Below are positions 1 to 7,709 of a DNA stretch of 64,000 nt, piece after piece (the first letter of the stretch is position 1; the number at the start of each line of letters is the position of its first letter). The stretch is taken from the NCBI GenBank assembly GCA_015999745.1, contig JAECQP010000001.1, positions 124,001 to 188,000 on the forward strand, in the 5' to 3' direction. The notes beneath the pieces are model-generated. The model saw only the letters and a list, made by a program, of their open reading frames with translations. It had not been told where the DNA came from and searched no databases. The translations under genes and the position numbers were made by a program. This stretch comes from Sphingobacteriia bacterium (GTDB lineage: Bacteria > Bacteroidota > Bacteroidia > Chitinophagales > Chitinophagaceae).

Positions 1-320
1 AATTTTTTTGGAACCAGTTTATTCTCCTCATCCGTAACCACTTTCTTGAAAAATAAGGTATAGACCCCTACCGCTATCAGGAAAACACTACCGCTCACAG
101 CAATGGCCGTGCTGTGGTTCAATGCAGCAGTAAAGAGGGAAGTAAAAAAATTACAGATCAGCACCAGGGTAATATCGCTGGCAGAAACGCCCGCTACAAA
201 AGCATATCCTGCTTTATGCCCGTTATTTACACTTTGCTTGATGATCGCAAAAATGACCGGCCCTACAGAAATACTTAAGAACAACCCTAAAACCAACCCT
301 TTTAAAATAGGTGCGAGCAT
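1..320 (-). CDS. LysE-family amino-acid/metabolite exporter, N-terminal part
   Basis: Reading the minus strand from an ATG at 318-320 gives about 106 residues and then the window ends, so the C-terminal half is missing. The protein begins MLAPILKGLVLGLFLSISVG and continues with PVIFAIIKQSVNNGHKAGY, the typical first membrane segment and following loop of LysE/RhtB exporters, in which a glycine- and proline-rich first helix is followed by a short basic loop. Two more hydrophobic stretches follow. Family members export amino acids or related small molecules through the inner membrane by proton antiport; the substrate cannot be told. The start lies 15 bases past the stop of the GH3-like gene, on the same strand, so the two may be co-transcribed. 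The family call is good, the substrate unknown. Confidence 0.75.
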   Translation of the reverse strand, partial: MLAPILKGLVLGLFLSISVGPVIFAIIKQSVNNGHKAGYAFVAGVSASDITLVLICNFFTSLFTAALNHSTAIAVSGSVFLIAVGVYTLFFKKVVTDEENKLVPKK

Positions 321-335
321 AGGTGCAATAATCGG

Positions 336-1892
336 TTAAAGCGTGGATTTTTCAAATTGCTTTTTAGCAACTGTTGCTGTATCTAAAAACTGCTGCCATT
401 CTTCCAGGGTTTTTCCTTTCAACACCCTGGGGAATTTATGCTGCCCTCCGATCTTACCTTTCATTTTCATGAAATCCATAAAATGCTGCTCGCTCAGTAC
501 TTTTAGTTTTACTTCGCGGAGTGCGCTTTTTCTTTCAACGGCATAATCGTCGTTCAGTTCTTTCAGGAACTCATCAATGCTGTTACCCAGTTGATGCGGA
601 TCAACCGCGTCATTGCAGGCAACATACCATTGGTGCGCAAAGAAATTTCCCGAAGGCACTCCCGCCACGGTGAATTCGGGAATACAAATATTAAATTTTT
701 CACCCGCCATCTGTACCGCCCTGTTCATATTGTCCACGCTCAGGTGTTCTCCTACAAGGCTCAGAAAATGTTTGGTCCTTCCGGTGATGATGATCTCAGA
801 TCTTTCCTTATCAACAAAGCGGATCGTATCACCAATCAGGTACCGCCAGGTACCGGCGGTCGTACTGATCAGCAGTGCATAGTCTTTCCCTTCTTCCACT
901 TCGTGCAGCATCAGCGCCTGTGGTTTTTCTTTCATGTCTCCATCGGGAGTAAAGTTTACATCGTCGAAAGGCACAAACTCCATGAAAATATGTTCATTGG
1001 TCACCAGGCGCATACCCGGTGCATTCTGCCGGTCCTGGTAAGCAATAAATCCTTCACTTGCCAAATAGGTTTCTATATAAGTGATGGGTTTGCCCAACAT
1101 TTTTTCAAACCCTTTTTTATAGGGCTCAAAACTTACACCACCATGAACAAAGAATGCAAGATTGGGCCATAGTTCATGGATGTTTTTAAGTTGATAACGC
1201 TCAACAATCCGCTCAACACACATCTGGATCCAGGCAGGCACTCCTACCAGGAAACCGATATCCCATTCGGGCGCTTTCTCCACAATCTCATCAATTTTCT
1301 TATTCCAGTCTTTCTGTTTGGCTATTTTCTTACCGGGCTTATAAAACGGCTGAAACCAGAACGGCGCTTTTTTTACCGTGATACCGCTCAGGTCGCCGGC
1401 ATAGTAACCGGCGCCTTTCTGCAATTCGGTAGTTCCTCCCAATGTAAGCCATCCTTTACTGAGGGAGGCATAGGGAATATTTTCATAAGAGCGCAGGCTC
1501 AAAAGCTGCTTGATCATAACGATCTTATTGCCCTTTAGAATGTCGTTGGTAATGGGAATGTATTTACTGGCGGCTTCGCTGGTGCCGCTGCTCAGGGCAT
1601 AATACTTGATTTTGCCGGGCCAGCAGATATCAGACTGACCTTCAAGGGTTTTATGCCACCACTCATTGTAAATCTTATTGTAATTAAACGTGGGTACGAT
1701 TTCCTGGAATTTTTTACCCGGATGCTTGCTGACTAAAATTTCGTCGAAGCGGTATTGCTGGCCAAAAGCGGTGAATCTTGCTTTTTTCAGCAGCTTCTTC
1801 AGTACCCGAAGCTGATCCCGCCTCAGGTTATTCTGGGGCAAACGAAGTGCCTTGAGGATTGAATTAGGAAGTTTCAGATCAATGATGGACAT
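336..1892 (-). CDS. GH3-family acyl-adenylate / amido-synthetase-like protein
   Basis: 518 residues, close to full length for bacterial homologues of plant GH3 (auxin-amido synthetase) enzymes. Visible signatures are the ATP-binding loop YYALSSGTSEAASKYIP near residue 100, the TYLASEGFIAYQ segment in the middle, and TAGTWRYLIGDTIRF, a conserved adenylate-forming-enzyme segment. Plant GH3 proteins adenylate a carboxylic acid and then transfer it to an amino acid. In Bacteroidota the substrate has not been settled, so only acyl-adenylate formation and probable amide formation are inferred. No signal peptide is seen, so it should be cytoplasmic. The ATG at 1890-1892 is the natural start. It precedes the LysE-type exporter gene, which might export the product. 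Confidence 0.85.
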   Translation of the reverse strand: MSIIDLKLPNSILKALRLPQNNLRRDQLRVLKKLLKKARFTAFGQQYRFDEILVSKHPGKKFQEIVPTFNYNKIYNEWWHKTLEGQSDICWPGKIKYYALSSGTSEAASKYIPITNDILKGNKIVMIKQLLSLRSYENIPYASLSKGWLTLGGTTELQKGAGYYAGDLSGITVKKAPFWFQPFYKPGKKIAKQKDWNKKIDEIVEKAPEWDIGFLVGVPAWIQMCVERIVERYQLKNIHELWPNLAFFVHGGVSFEPYKKGFEKMLGKPITYIETYLASEGFIAYQDRQNAPGMRLVTNEHIFMEFVPFDDVNFTPDGDMKEKPQALMLHEVEEGKDYALLISTTAGTWRYLIGDTIRFVDKERSEIIITGRTKHFLSLVGEHLSVDNMNRAVQMAGEKFNICIPEFTVAGVPSGNFFAHQWYVACNDAVDPHQLGNSIDEFLKELNDDYAVERKSALREVKLKVLSEQHFMDFMKMKGKIGGQHKFPRVLKGKTLEEWQQFLDTATVAKKQFEKSTL

Positions 1893-2355
1893 CGTTAGCT
1901 AAGCTCATTTAGAATCAACGAAGCTAAAACAAATGCCCAATATTTAGTCAAACTATCGGAAATACCCTTTAAGGCCTCCATCTTCTGTAGCTGGAACCAC
2001 CGCCAAAACCAAGGTTGTAAGTAACCCTCAGTTGAACGGGAGGCGGGAACGGGTTTAAGTATAGAAGTTTTCATGACCCTGATTTTTATACCACAAAGCT
2101 CCTTCGAATAAATCCGGGGGGTGCTGCCAGTTCGCAGAGTATATTAATTATTAGTCATTCAATTTTTTATAATAAATAGGGCTTTCGGGCCGGGCCATTT
2201 CGTTTGAAATGCCCTGTTTATCGCATTTCTAGTATGTCAGATAATTTTTAATTACTACATTTAGGGAGACATAACGGGAGGCAACCCAATAAGAAATCGG
2301 CCGTTTTTTGTCAATTATTCGTTACACGATCACTAAATGATGAATATTTTATAAA
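1893..2355. other. 463-base intergenic region between divergent genes
   Basis: This holds the start region of the GH3-like gene (minus) and the leader of the PAS kinase gene (plus). On the minus strand at 1895-2074 there is a 59-codon ATG-initiated open frame whose stop lies 2 bases before the GH3 start codon; its product matches nothing I know. Another minus frame (1969-2070) resembles the end of an outer-membrane receptor and is listed separately. On the plus strand at 2192-2214 there is an imperfect hairpin (GGGCCATTTC, loop GTTT, GAAATGCCC) with a one-base bulge and only a weak T-rich tail, possibly a terminator or leader structure. No clear promoter pair was found. Confidence 0.4.
1969..2070 (-). 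pseudogene. Possible C-terminal remnant of an outer-membrane beta-barrel receptor
   Basis: The minus-strand frame ending in TAA at 1969-1971 reads NPFPPPVQLRVTYNLGFGGG followed by SSYRRWRP and stop. Bacteroidota TonB-type or OMP beta-barrel receptors often end in such a tail: a last strand of the LRVTYNLGF kind and then a short glycine/serine/arginine-rich end. The frame is closed by a TGA at 2071-2073 after only 33 codons and has no start, so if the likeness is real this is a decayed gene end. A different frame over the same bases is open for 59 codons. The assignment rests on pattern only. Confidence 0.3.
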
Positions 2356-3873
2356 ATGGATGCTTTTAAAAAAATCTTACAAGAGCAGAAAGATTATTAT
2401 GAAAGTCTCCTGAACAATGTGCCGGCCGATTTTGCCATATTCAATACAGAACACCGCTATGAATTTGTAAATACCAGGGCCTTCCCCGGGCAGTATATCA
2501 GGGAATGGGTAATCGGGAAAACCGATTATGAATACCAGGAACTCAATGATTCCCCAAAAAACATTGCGGAACAGCGCAGAAAATATTTTAGTGCTGCCTT
2601 GAAAGAACAAAAAATGGTGGAGTTTGAGGAAGTCACCGAAACGCCTGACGGAAACAATATATATTATTTAAGGAGATATTTCCCCGTTTTAAACGGAGGT
2701 CATGCTGTAGATAAAATCATCAGTTATGGCATAGATATAACAGACCTGCGGCATAGGGAGCAGGAAATGCAAAATAGAGCCGGTTTGTTCCGCCGCCTGG
2801 TTAACAGTATGAACCAGTTGGTTGTTATTGTTCACAAAGACCTGACCATTTCTTTTGCCAACAAAAAATGGCTGGATGAAATTGGCGTGAAGACCTATCA
2901 GCTCACCCAATATTTCCTGGAAGGAGAAAAGGGCTTTCTGGAGGCTTTCGCTGCAGTCATCAACGATCAGGAACCTGATCCTGCAAAGGACCTGAAAGTG
3001 ATCATGGAATCCCATTCCGGCAATCGCCTGATTATGGCGTTCAGTATAGTTCCCTTTTTTTATACCGATACGGAACAGAAAAGCTGGGCCGTGTTTTTTA
3101 CAGATATCACCGAACATATCCGGATTGAAGAGGAGCTCAAAAAGATCCTGGAAAAAGAGTATAAACTGAATCAGTTGAAAAGCAGTTTCGTAAGCCTGGT
3201 ATCGCACGAGTTAAGAACGCCATTGGCTGTGATTCAATCCAACAATGATCTGATTAACCAGTCTGCAGAACGGCAGGGGCTGGGAGAAACCCCTTTCACA
3301 AAAAAGTATACCAAAAGAATTGCAGATCAGATAGACAATATGACCAAGATGCTGAACGACTTTTTGGTAGTTGGAAAAATTGAATCAAAAAGTATCCGGT
3401 CGAAGCCCGAAAAAGTGGATGTTCGGAAAATGCTGGAACACCTGTTCAAAGAATTCTATTCTCCCTGGAAAGACGGACGCAGGCTGGTTTACAGGTTCAG
3501 CGGCAACAATGAGCCGGTTTGGATTGATCCCATTCAGCTGAAACATATTCTGACCAACCTGATCGATAATGCTTTTAAGTATTCTGAGGAAAAAGCGGCC
3601 CCGAAAGTTAAAGTAACGCTGAGAACAGAGAGCTGGTCCATATTGATTGCCGATCAGGGAATTGGAATACCAACGGAAGATCGCGAAAAAATGTTCAATG
3701 CATTTATCCGGGGGTCCAATGTGGGGGATATTATAGGAACGGGTGTGGGGCTGATGATTGTAAAATATTTTATGGGGCTCAATAACGGAACCATTCAGTT
3801 GAGAAGTACCCACGGAAAGGGTACCATATTTTACCTGAATTTTAAAAACAACATTGATTCACCGGTTGAATAA
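2356..3873 (+). CDS. PAS-domain sensor histidine kinase
   Basis: 505 residues without a predicted membrane segment, so probably a cytoplasmic sensor. It has a PAS-like domain at about 15-130 ending in SYGIDITDLRHREQE, a second at about 145-255 ending in VFFTDITEHIRIEEE, then a coiled linker, the dimerisation/phosphoacceptor domain with His284 in SLVSHELRTPLAV, and an ATPase domain with N box NLIDNAFKYSE (Asn405), G1 box DQGIGIP and G2 box GTGVGLMIVK. All catalytic boxes are present. The gene lies 9 bases upstream of an AraC-type response regulator and surely forms a pair with it. The signal is unknown; PAS domains often bind haem, flavin or small ligands, but no such residues are obvious here. 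Confidence 0.93.
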   Translation: MDAFKKILQEQKDYYESLLNNVPADFAIFNTEHRYEFVNTRAFPGQYIREWVIGKTDYEYQELNDSPKNIAEQRRKYFSAALKEQKMVEFEEVTETPDGNNIYYLRRYFPVLNGGHAVDKIISYGIDITDLRHREQEMQNRAGLFRRLVNSMNQLVVIVHKDLTISFANKKWLDEIGVKTYQLTQYFLEGEKGFLEAFAAVINDQEPDPAKDLKVIMESHSGNRLIMAFSIVPFFYTDTEQKSWAVFFTDITEHIRIEEELKKILEKEYKLNQLKSSFVSLVSHELRTPLAVIQSNNDLINQSAERQGLGETPFTKKYTKRIADQIDNMTKMLNDFLVVGKIESKSIRSKPEKVDVRKMLEHLFKEFYSPWKDGRRLVYRFSGNNEPVWIDPIQLKHILTNLIDNAFKYSEEKAAPKVKVTLRTESWSILIADQGIGIPTEDREKMFNAFIRGSNVGDIIGTGVGLMIVKYFMGLNNGTIQLRSTHGKGTIFYLNFKNNIDSPVE

Positions 3874-3882
3874 ATTTTTACT

Positions 3883-4662
3883 ATGAAGGAAACATCCATT
3901 TTATTGGTTGAAGACCATAAAGAGTTACGAGAATCACTGGAAGAAAGTCTTTCATTTACAACAAACGTAATCGCTGTATCCAATGGAATAGATTGCCTGG
4001 AAACCTTAAAAAAACAAATTCCGGACCTGATTCTGCTGGATATCATGCTGCCCTTCCCACTGGATGGTTTTTCCATTCTCCGCATATTAAAGAATGATCC
4101 CAAGCTTTCAGCCATACCGGTGATCCTGATGTCGGCGCTGAACAGCGACGATAAAATTAACATGGGCCTGGAACTGGGCGCCAACGACTACCTGGTAAAA
4201 CCCCTGAAGATCAATGAATTGCTGCTAAAAGTGAAGAACCTGGTAGGAATTAAAAAGGAGATTATTAACCAGATGGAGAAAAAAACTGTATTGAAAGATG
4301 AAGATAACGACCTGCCCAGTTTTGAGATGACCTTTAAAAAGAACTTCAGTTCGGCGGTGGATGAACTGTTCGATAACAATACGCTCACTGTTCAGGACCT
4401 GGCCGAAAAATTGTCGATGAGTATTTCCACACTCGAAAGATGGGTGATCCGGTTTTATAATATTACCCCGCAGAAATACATCATCCGTTCCCGGTTAATG
4501 AAGGCAGAAATGATGCTCCGTCAAAACCTGGGCTCCATCAAGGATATAGCTTATACCACCGGGTTTAACTCCGAACCCTATTTCTGTGCCTGCTTCAAAA
4601 AGGAATACGGTAAATCGCCGCTGGCATTTAAGAAGGATGTAGGTGGAACAGCACAGAGATGA
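3883..4662 (+). CDS. Response regulator with AraC-type DNA-binding domain
   Basis: 259 residues. The receiver domain (about 1-120) has the acidic pair in LVEDHKE, the phosphoacceptor Asp53 in LILLDIMLP, and the conserved Lys106 in DYLVKPLKI. A linker of about 30 residues is followed by an AraC/XylS helix-turn-helix pair (about 150-255) with TVQDLAEKLSMSISTLERWV as first helix-turn-helix and IKDIAYTTGFNSEPYFCACF as second. It is the partner of the kinase just upstream and probably acts as a phosphorylation-controlled activator. Receiver-AraC fusions are common in Bacteroidota as part of hybrid two-component proteins; here kinase and regulator are separate. Targets cannot be read from the sequence; the tiny genes downstream may be controlled by it. 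Confidence 0.93.
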   Translation: MKETSILLVEDHKELRESLEESLSFTTNVIAVSNGIDCLETLKKQIPDLILLDIMLPFPLDGFSILRILKNDPKLSAIPVILMSALNSDDKINMGLELGANDYLVKPLKINELLLKVKNLVGIKKEIINQMEKKTVLKDEDNDLPSFEMTFKKNFSSAVDELFDNNTLTVQDLAEKLSMSISTLERWVIRFYNITPQKYIIRSRLMKAEMMLRQNLGSIKDIAYTTGFNSEPYFCACFKKEYGKSPLAFKKDVGGTAQR

Positions 4663-4795
4663 CGAATTTTTTACAATAAACAACGAATTATCATCATATT
4701 CCCGGGTAGATGAGTTCTAATTTTGATAAAAATTCAGCACCATGGAGGTCCTAAACAACTACGAGCGCCAGGGAGAGATTGAAAGCTCCTAGTAA

Positions 4796-4897
4796 ATGAT
4801 GGGAATCTTCATTCTTTTTGTATTAGCGATGATGGCCTATTCCAGCCTTACCGGGTCATCTGGCAAAATGGAGAGCCAGGCCGCCAAAAAAAGCTGA
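4796..4897 (+). CDS. Putative 33-residue membrane peptide
   Basis: An ATG at 4796 opens 33 codons: MMGIFILFVLAMMAYSSLTG, then a short polar tail rich in Lys and Ser ending AAKKS. A single hydrophobic helix followed by a positively charged tail is a common plan for bacterial small membrane proteins. A 16-codon frame (4742-4792) precedes it, and a second 16-codon frame starts with an ATG overlapping its stop codon by one base (TGATG at 4895-4899). It lies just after the receiver-AraC gene and could be in the same transcript. There is no recognised family, and its short length means it may be chance; the hydrophobic design and close stop-start contacts are the only support. Confidence 0.35.
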   Translation: MMGIFILFVLAMMAYSSLTGSSGKMESQAAKKS

Positions 4898-4927
4898 TGT
4901 TCAACTGGTACAGAACCAATAGTCTTT

Positions 4928-5785
4928 TCAGAAAAGCCTGTTTTTAATCCTTGCCCCCTTTTTAGCCAGATAGATACCGCAGTTAAGCAGTAATCTGCTG
5001 GCCCATTGATTGCTTTCCGGGTAGTATTTTTCTACAAACAATTTCATGGAATCATAAAAATAATGGTTGTACAACCGGCTCTGCCTGTCTGTGCTGGCGC
5101 CCTTGTAATGTAAAATGGTCACGCTGCCCAGGTAATGGTTTTCGTAACCCAGCTCCACAATTCTTCTGCTCAGATCCACGTCTTCGCCATACATAAAGAA
5201 TCTTTCGTCAAAACCCTTCAGGCGGTCCAGAATAGTTTTCCGGGTCATAAAAAAGGCGCCGGCCAGCACATCTACCCGGTGGTTATCCCTGTCGTCCAGG
5301 TTGCCCATGGCATAGCGGTTAAAAACAGCCGAGCGGGGAAAAAGGGCCGACAATCCGCTTAGTTTAAAAAAAGCCGTAAGCGGAGTGGGGAAAGCCCTTT
5401 TACTTTCGGGCAAAAAAGTACCTGCCTGGTTCACCATTCTTACTCCTACTCCACCAACATGAACATTTGCCCGGAGATAGTCCACACATTGCCGGAGGGC
5501 ATCCGGGGGTACCAGGGTGTCGGGGTTCAGGAACAACACAAATTCCCCTTTGCAAACGGCTAAACCCTGGTTATTGGCCCTGGAATAGCCGTTATTGGTC
5601 AAATTAACGATGACCATAACATCCGGGAACCTGGTTTGAACAGCCTGGATGGCAGTGTGTTCCGCTTCATTGTCTACCACAATAACCTCCGATTCAATAC
5701 CGGAAAGGGCCTGCTGAACGGATTGAATACAATCCGCCAGATAAGGGTAAACCCGGTAATTCACAATGATGACCGATAACAGCAA
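4928..5785 (-). CDS. Family 2 glycosyltransferase
   Basis: 285 residues, cytoplasmic, GT-A fold. It starts MLLSVIIVNYRVYPYL, the usual first strand of family 2 transferases. The nucleotide/metal-binding motif is LFLNPDT (Asn87-Pro-Asp89) rather than DxD, as in rhamnosyltransferase-like members, and the acceptor-side motif is FFMYGEDVDLSRRI near residue 200. No membrane helix is seen, so it should be a peripheral inner-membrane enzyme that adds a sugar to a lipid-linked or cell-surface glycan. It is alone, convergent with the regulator genes and divergent from the inositol-phosphatase-like gene, so its pathway cannot be inferred. Similar proteins are often called rhamnosyltransferase, but the donor is not certain. 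Confidence 0.88.
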   Translation of the reverse strand: MLLSVIIVNYRVYPYLADCIQSVQQALSGIESEVIVVDNEAEHTAIQAVQTRFPDVMVIVNLTNNGYSRANNQGLAVCKGEFVLFLNPDTLVPPDALRQCVDYLRANVHVGGVGVRMVNQAGTFLPESKRAFPTPLTAFFKLSGLSALFPRSAVFNRYAMGNLDDRDNHRVDVLAGAFFMTRKTILDRLKGFDERFFMYGEDVDLSRRIVELGYENHYLGSVTILHYKGASTDRQSRLYNHYFYDSMKLFVEKYYPESNQWASRLLLNCGIYLAKKGARIKNRLF

Positions 5786-5854
5786 TTAGGATAAATTATG
5801 CTGTCAAAGATGCTGAATCTGTACCAAAAATTACCAAATCAAATGAATCGGGGT

Positions 5855-5862
5855 TACTTTTG
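5855..5862 (+). promoter_or_regulatory. Bacteroidota -7 box, possible leaderless start
   Basis: TACTTTTG fits the TAnnTTTG -7 consensus and lies only four bases before the ATG at 5867. If used, transcription would begin near or at the start codon. It also argues for the 5867 start rather than the upstream one at 5798, since the upstream codons would then not be transcribed. Confidence 0.35.
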
Positions 5863-5866
5863 CAGC

Positions 5867-6643
5867 ATGCTGAAACATACATTATTAAAAGCCGCCGAAG
5901 CAGGTGCCGCAGAACTGCTGCGTTTTTTTAACGGAAGTTTTGCCGTAAGCAACAAAGAGGGCATCAATAACCTGGTCACAGAAGCCGATCATGCTGCTGA
6001 AAAAGCCATCATGAGCGTGATTCAGGCAGACTATCCCGACCATTATATACTGAGTGAAGAATCCGGGGAACACATTCAGGACTCATCTTATAAGTGGATC
6101 ATCGATCCGATAGACGGAACGGTGAATTTTGCCAATGGTATACCCATTTGTTGTGTAAGCATCGGGCTGGAGCGTGCCGGTAAAATGCTGATGGGCACGG
6201 TATATAATCCAATCATGAAAGAACTGTTCTTTGCACAGAAAGGATTTGGCGCCACATTGAACAACAAGCGTATACATGTCAGCGAAAAATCCGAAGTGAT
6301 TAAGAGCTGCCTGGTAACAGGGTTCCCATACACCTATCTTGATGAACCCAACGGGCCAATCCAGGTATTTGAAAAACTGATCCGTAAGGGAGTGCCGGTA
6401 AGAAGACTGGGAAGCGCTGCCATAGATTTGTGCTGGGTAGCAGCCGGAAGATTCGACGGTTTCTATGAGCATAAACTGCAGGCATGGGATAGTGCGGCAG
6501 GATTTCTGATGGTGGAAGAAGCCGGAGGAAAAGTAACTGATTTCAACGGAGACTATTATTCTCCTTACCAACCCCATTTGCTGGCAACCAACGGAAAAAT
6601 ACACGATGAGCTGCTGCGGATTATTAACGGGGGGATTTTTTAA
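5867..6643 (+). CDS. Inositol monophosphatase family protein (SuhB-like)
   Basis: 258 residues from the ATG at 5867; an in-frame upstream start at 5798 would add 23 residues not typical of the family. The metal-site signatures of Mg-dependent, lithium-sensitive phosphatases are complete: Glu65 in ILSEESGE, DPIDGT with Asp80 and Asp83, and WDSAAGFLMVEEAGG near the C terminus. The enzyme removes phosphate from inositol-1-phosphate or a similar sugar phosphate in the cytoplasm; family members also act on PAP or fructose-1,6-bisphosphate. It is followed 11 bases later by thiL and probably shares its transcript. Assignment to the family is sure, exact substrate is not. Confidence 0.92.
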   Translation: MLKHTLLKAAEAGAAELLRFFNGSFAVSNKEGINNLVTEADHAAEKAIMSVIQADYPDHYILSEESGEHIQDSSYKWIIDPIDGTVNFANGIPICCVSIGLERAGKMLMGTVYNPIMKELFFAQKGFGATLNNKRIHVSEKSEVIKSCLVTGFPYTYLDEPNGPIQVFEKLIRKGVPVRRLGSAAIDLCWVAAGRFDGFYEHKLQAWDSAAGFLMVEEAGGKVTDFNGDYYSPYQPHLLATNGKIHDELLRIINGGIF

Positions 6644-6654
6644 AGAAACATATT

Positions 6655-7689
6655 ATGGAAGAAAGAACAGAGATTGCCAGCTTGGGTGAATTCGGGCTGA
6701 TTGATCATCTTACAAAGAATATAGAACTTCAGCACGCATCCACCATCCTGGGCGTAGGTGATGACGCGGCCGTGATCGACCATTTTGGCAAACAGACCGT
6801 TATAACCACCGATCTTTTACTGGAAGGGGTACATTTTGACCTGATGTACACCCCGCTAAAGCACCTGGGATTTAAGGCGGTGGCCGTAAACCTCAGTGAT
6901 GTGTATGCCATGAATGCCACACCAACGCATATTACCATGAGCATCGGTATCAGCAACCGGTTCAGTGTGGAGGCGTTGAATGAGTTTTATGAAGGCGTTT
7001 ATTTTGCCTGCGAAAAATACGGGGTAGACCTGGTAGGCGGAGATACCACCAGTTCAGCAAAAGGATTTGTTATTTCCGTTACAGCCATAGGAGAAGTGGC
7101 TCCCAATAAATTTGTTAAAAGAAGTACTGCACAGAAAGGAGACCTGATTTGCGTAAGCGGCGATCTGGGCGGGGCCTACCTGGGGCTTACCCTGATGGAA
7201 AGAGAAAAAAGAATCTTCCAGGAAAATCCGCAGATTCAGCCGGATCTGGAAGACGAAAGTTATATCATTGGAAGACTGCTGAAACCGGAACCGAGAAAAG
7301 ACATCATAGCATTTTTTGAAAAGAATGATATTGTGCCTACAGCCATGATGGATGTAAGTGATGGTATCAGCAGTGAGGTACTGCATATCTGCAAACAGTC
7401 TAACCTGGGTGCGGTTATCTATGAAGAGAAACTGCCTGTTTCCGAAGACAGCAGGAAGGCAGCATATAAGTTTGGGCTGGATCCCACTGTTTGCGCATTA
7501 AACGGAGGAGAAGATTATGAACTGATCTTTACCCTGAAGCAGGAAGATCATGAAAAGATCGTACTCAATGAAGAAATCAGTGTAATCGGCTATACCACCG
7601 ACCCGGAAGAAGGTGTTAAACTTTACACCAAGGGGGGGAACCGTTTCAATATTACCGCACAGGGCTGGAATGCTTTTCAGCCATCATAA
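6655..7689 (+). CDS. thiL: Thiamine-monophosphate kinase
   Basis: 344 residues, full length. ThiL phosphorylates thiamine monophosphate to thiamine diphosphate, the last step of cofactor synthesis, in the cytoplasm. The N-terminal motif GVGDDAAVID (from about residue 33) with the acidic metal-binding residues, TTDLLLEGVHF and VNLSDVYAMNATP are diagnostic of ThiL within the PurM/SelD/HypE fold; the later LVGGDTTSS and ALNGGEDYELIFTL segments complete the site. It lies between the inositol-phosphatase-like gene (11 bases upstream) and the S41 protease gene (20 bases downstream), all plus strand. No TPP riboswitch is seen upstream. Confidence 0.95.
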   Translation: MEERTEIASLGEFGLIDHLTKNIELQHASTILGVGDDAAVIDHFGKQTVITTDLLLEGVHFDLMYTPLKHLGFKAVAVNLSDVYAMNATPTHITMSIGISNRFSVEALNEFYEGVYFACEKYGVDLVGGDTTSSAKGFVISVTAIGEVAPNKFVKRSTAQKGDLICVSGDLGGAYLGLTLMEREKRIFQENPQIQPDLEDESYIIGRLLKPEPRKDIIAFFEKNDIVPTAMMDVSDGISSEVLHICKQSNLGAVIYEEKLPVSEDSRKAAYKFGLDPTVCALNGGEDYELIFTLKQEDHEKIVLNEEISVIGYTTDPEEGVKLYTKGGNRFNITAQGWNAFQPS

Positions 7690-7709
7690 GACCAACAATC
7701 CGCTGCTGC

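Noticed and set aside
591-1172. 193-codon open frame on the plus strand
   Set aside because: It lies entirely over the GH3-like gene on the other strand, whose motifs are clear; the frame gives no recognisable protein.
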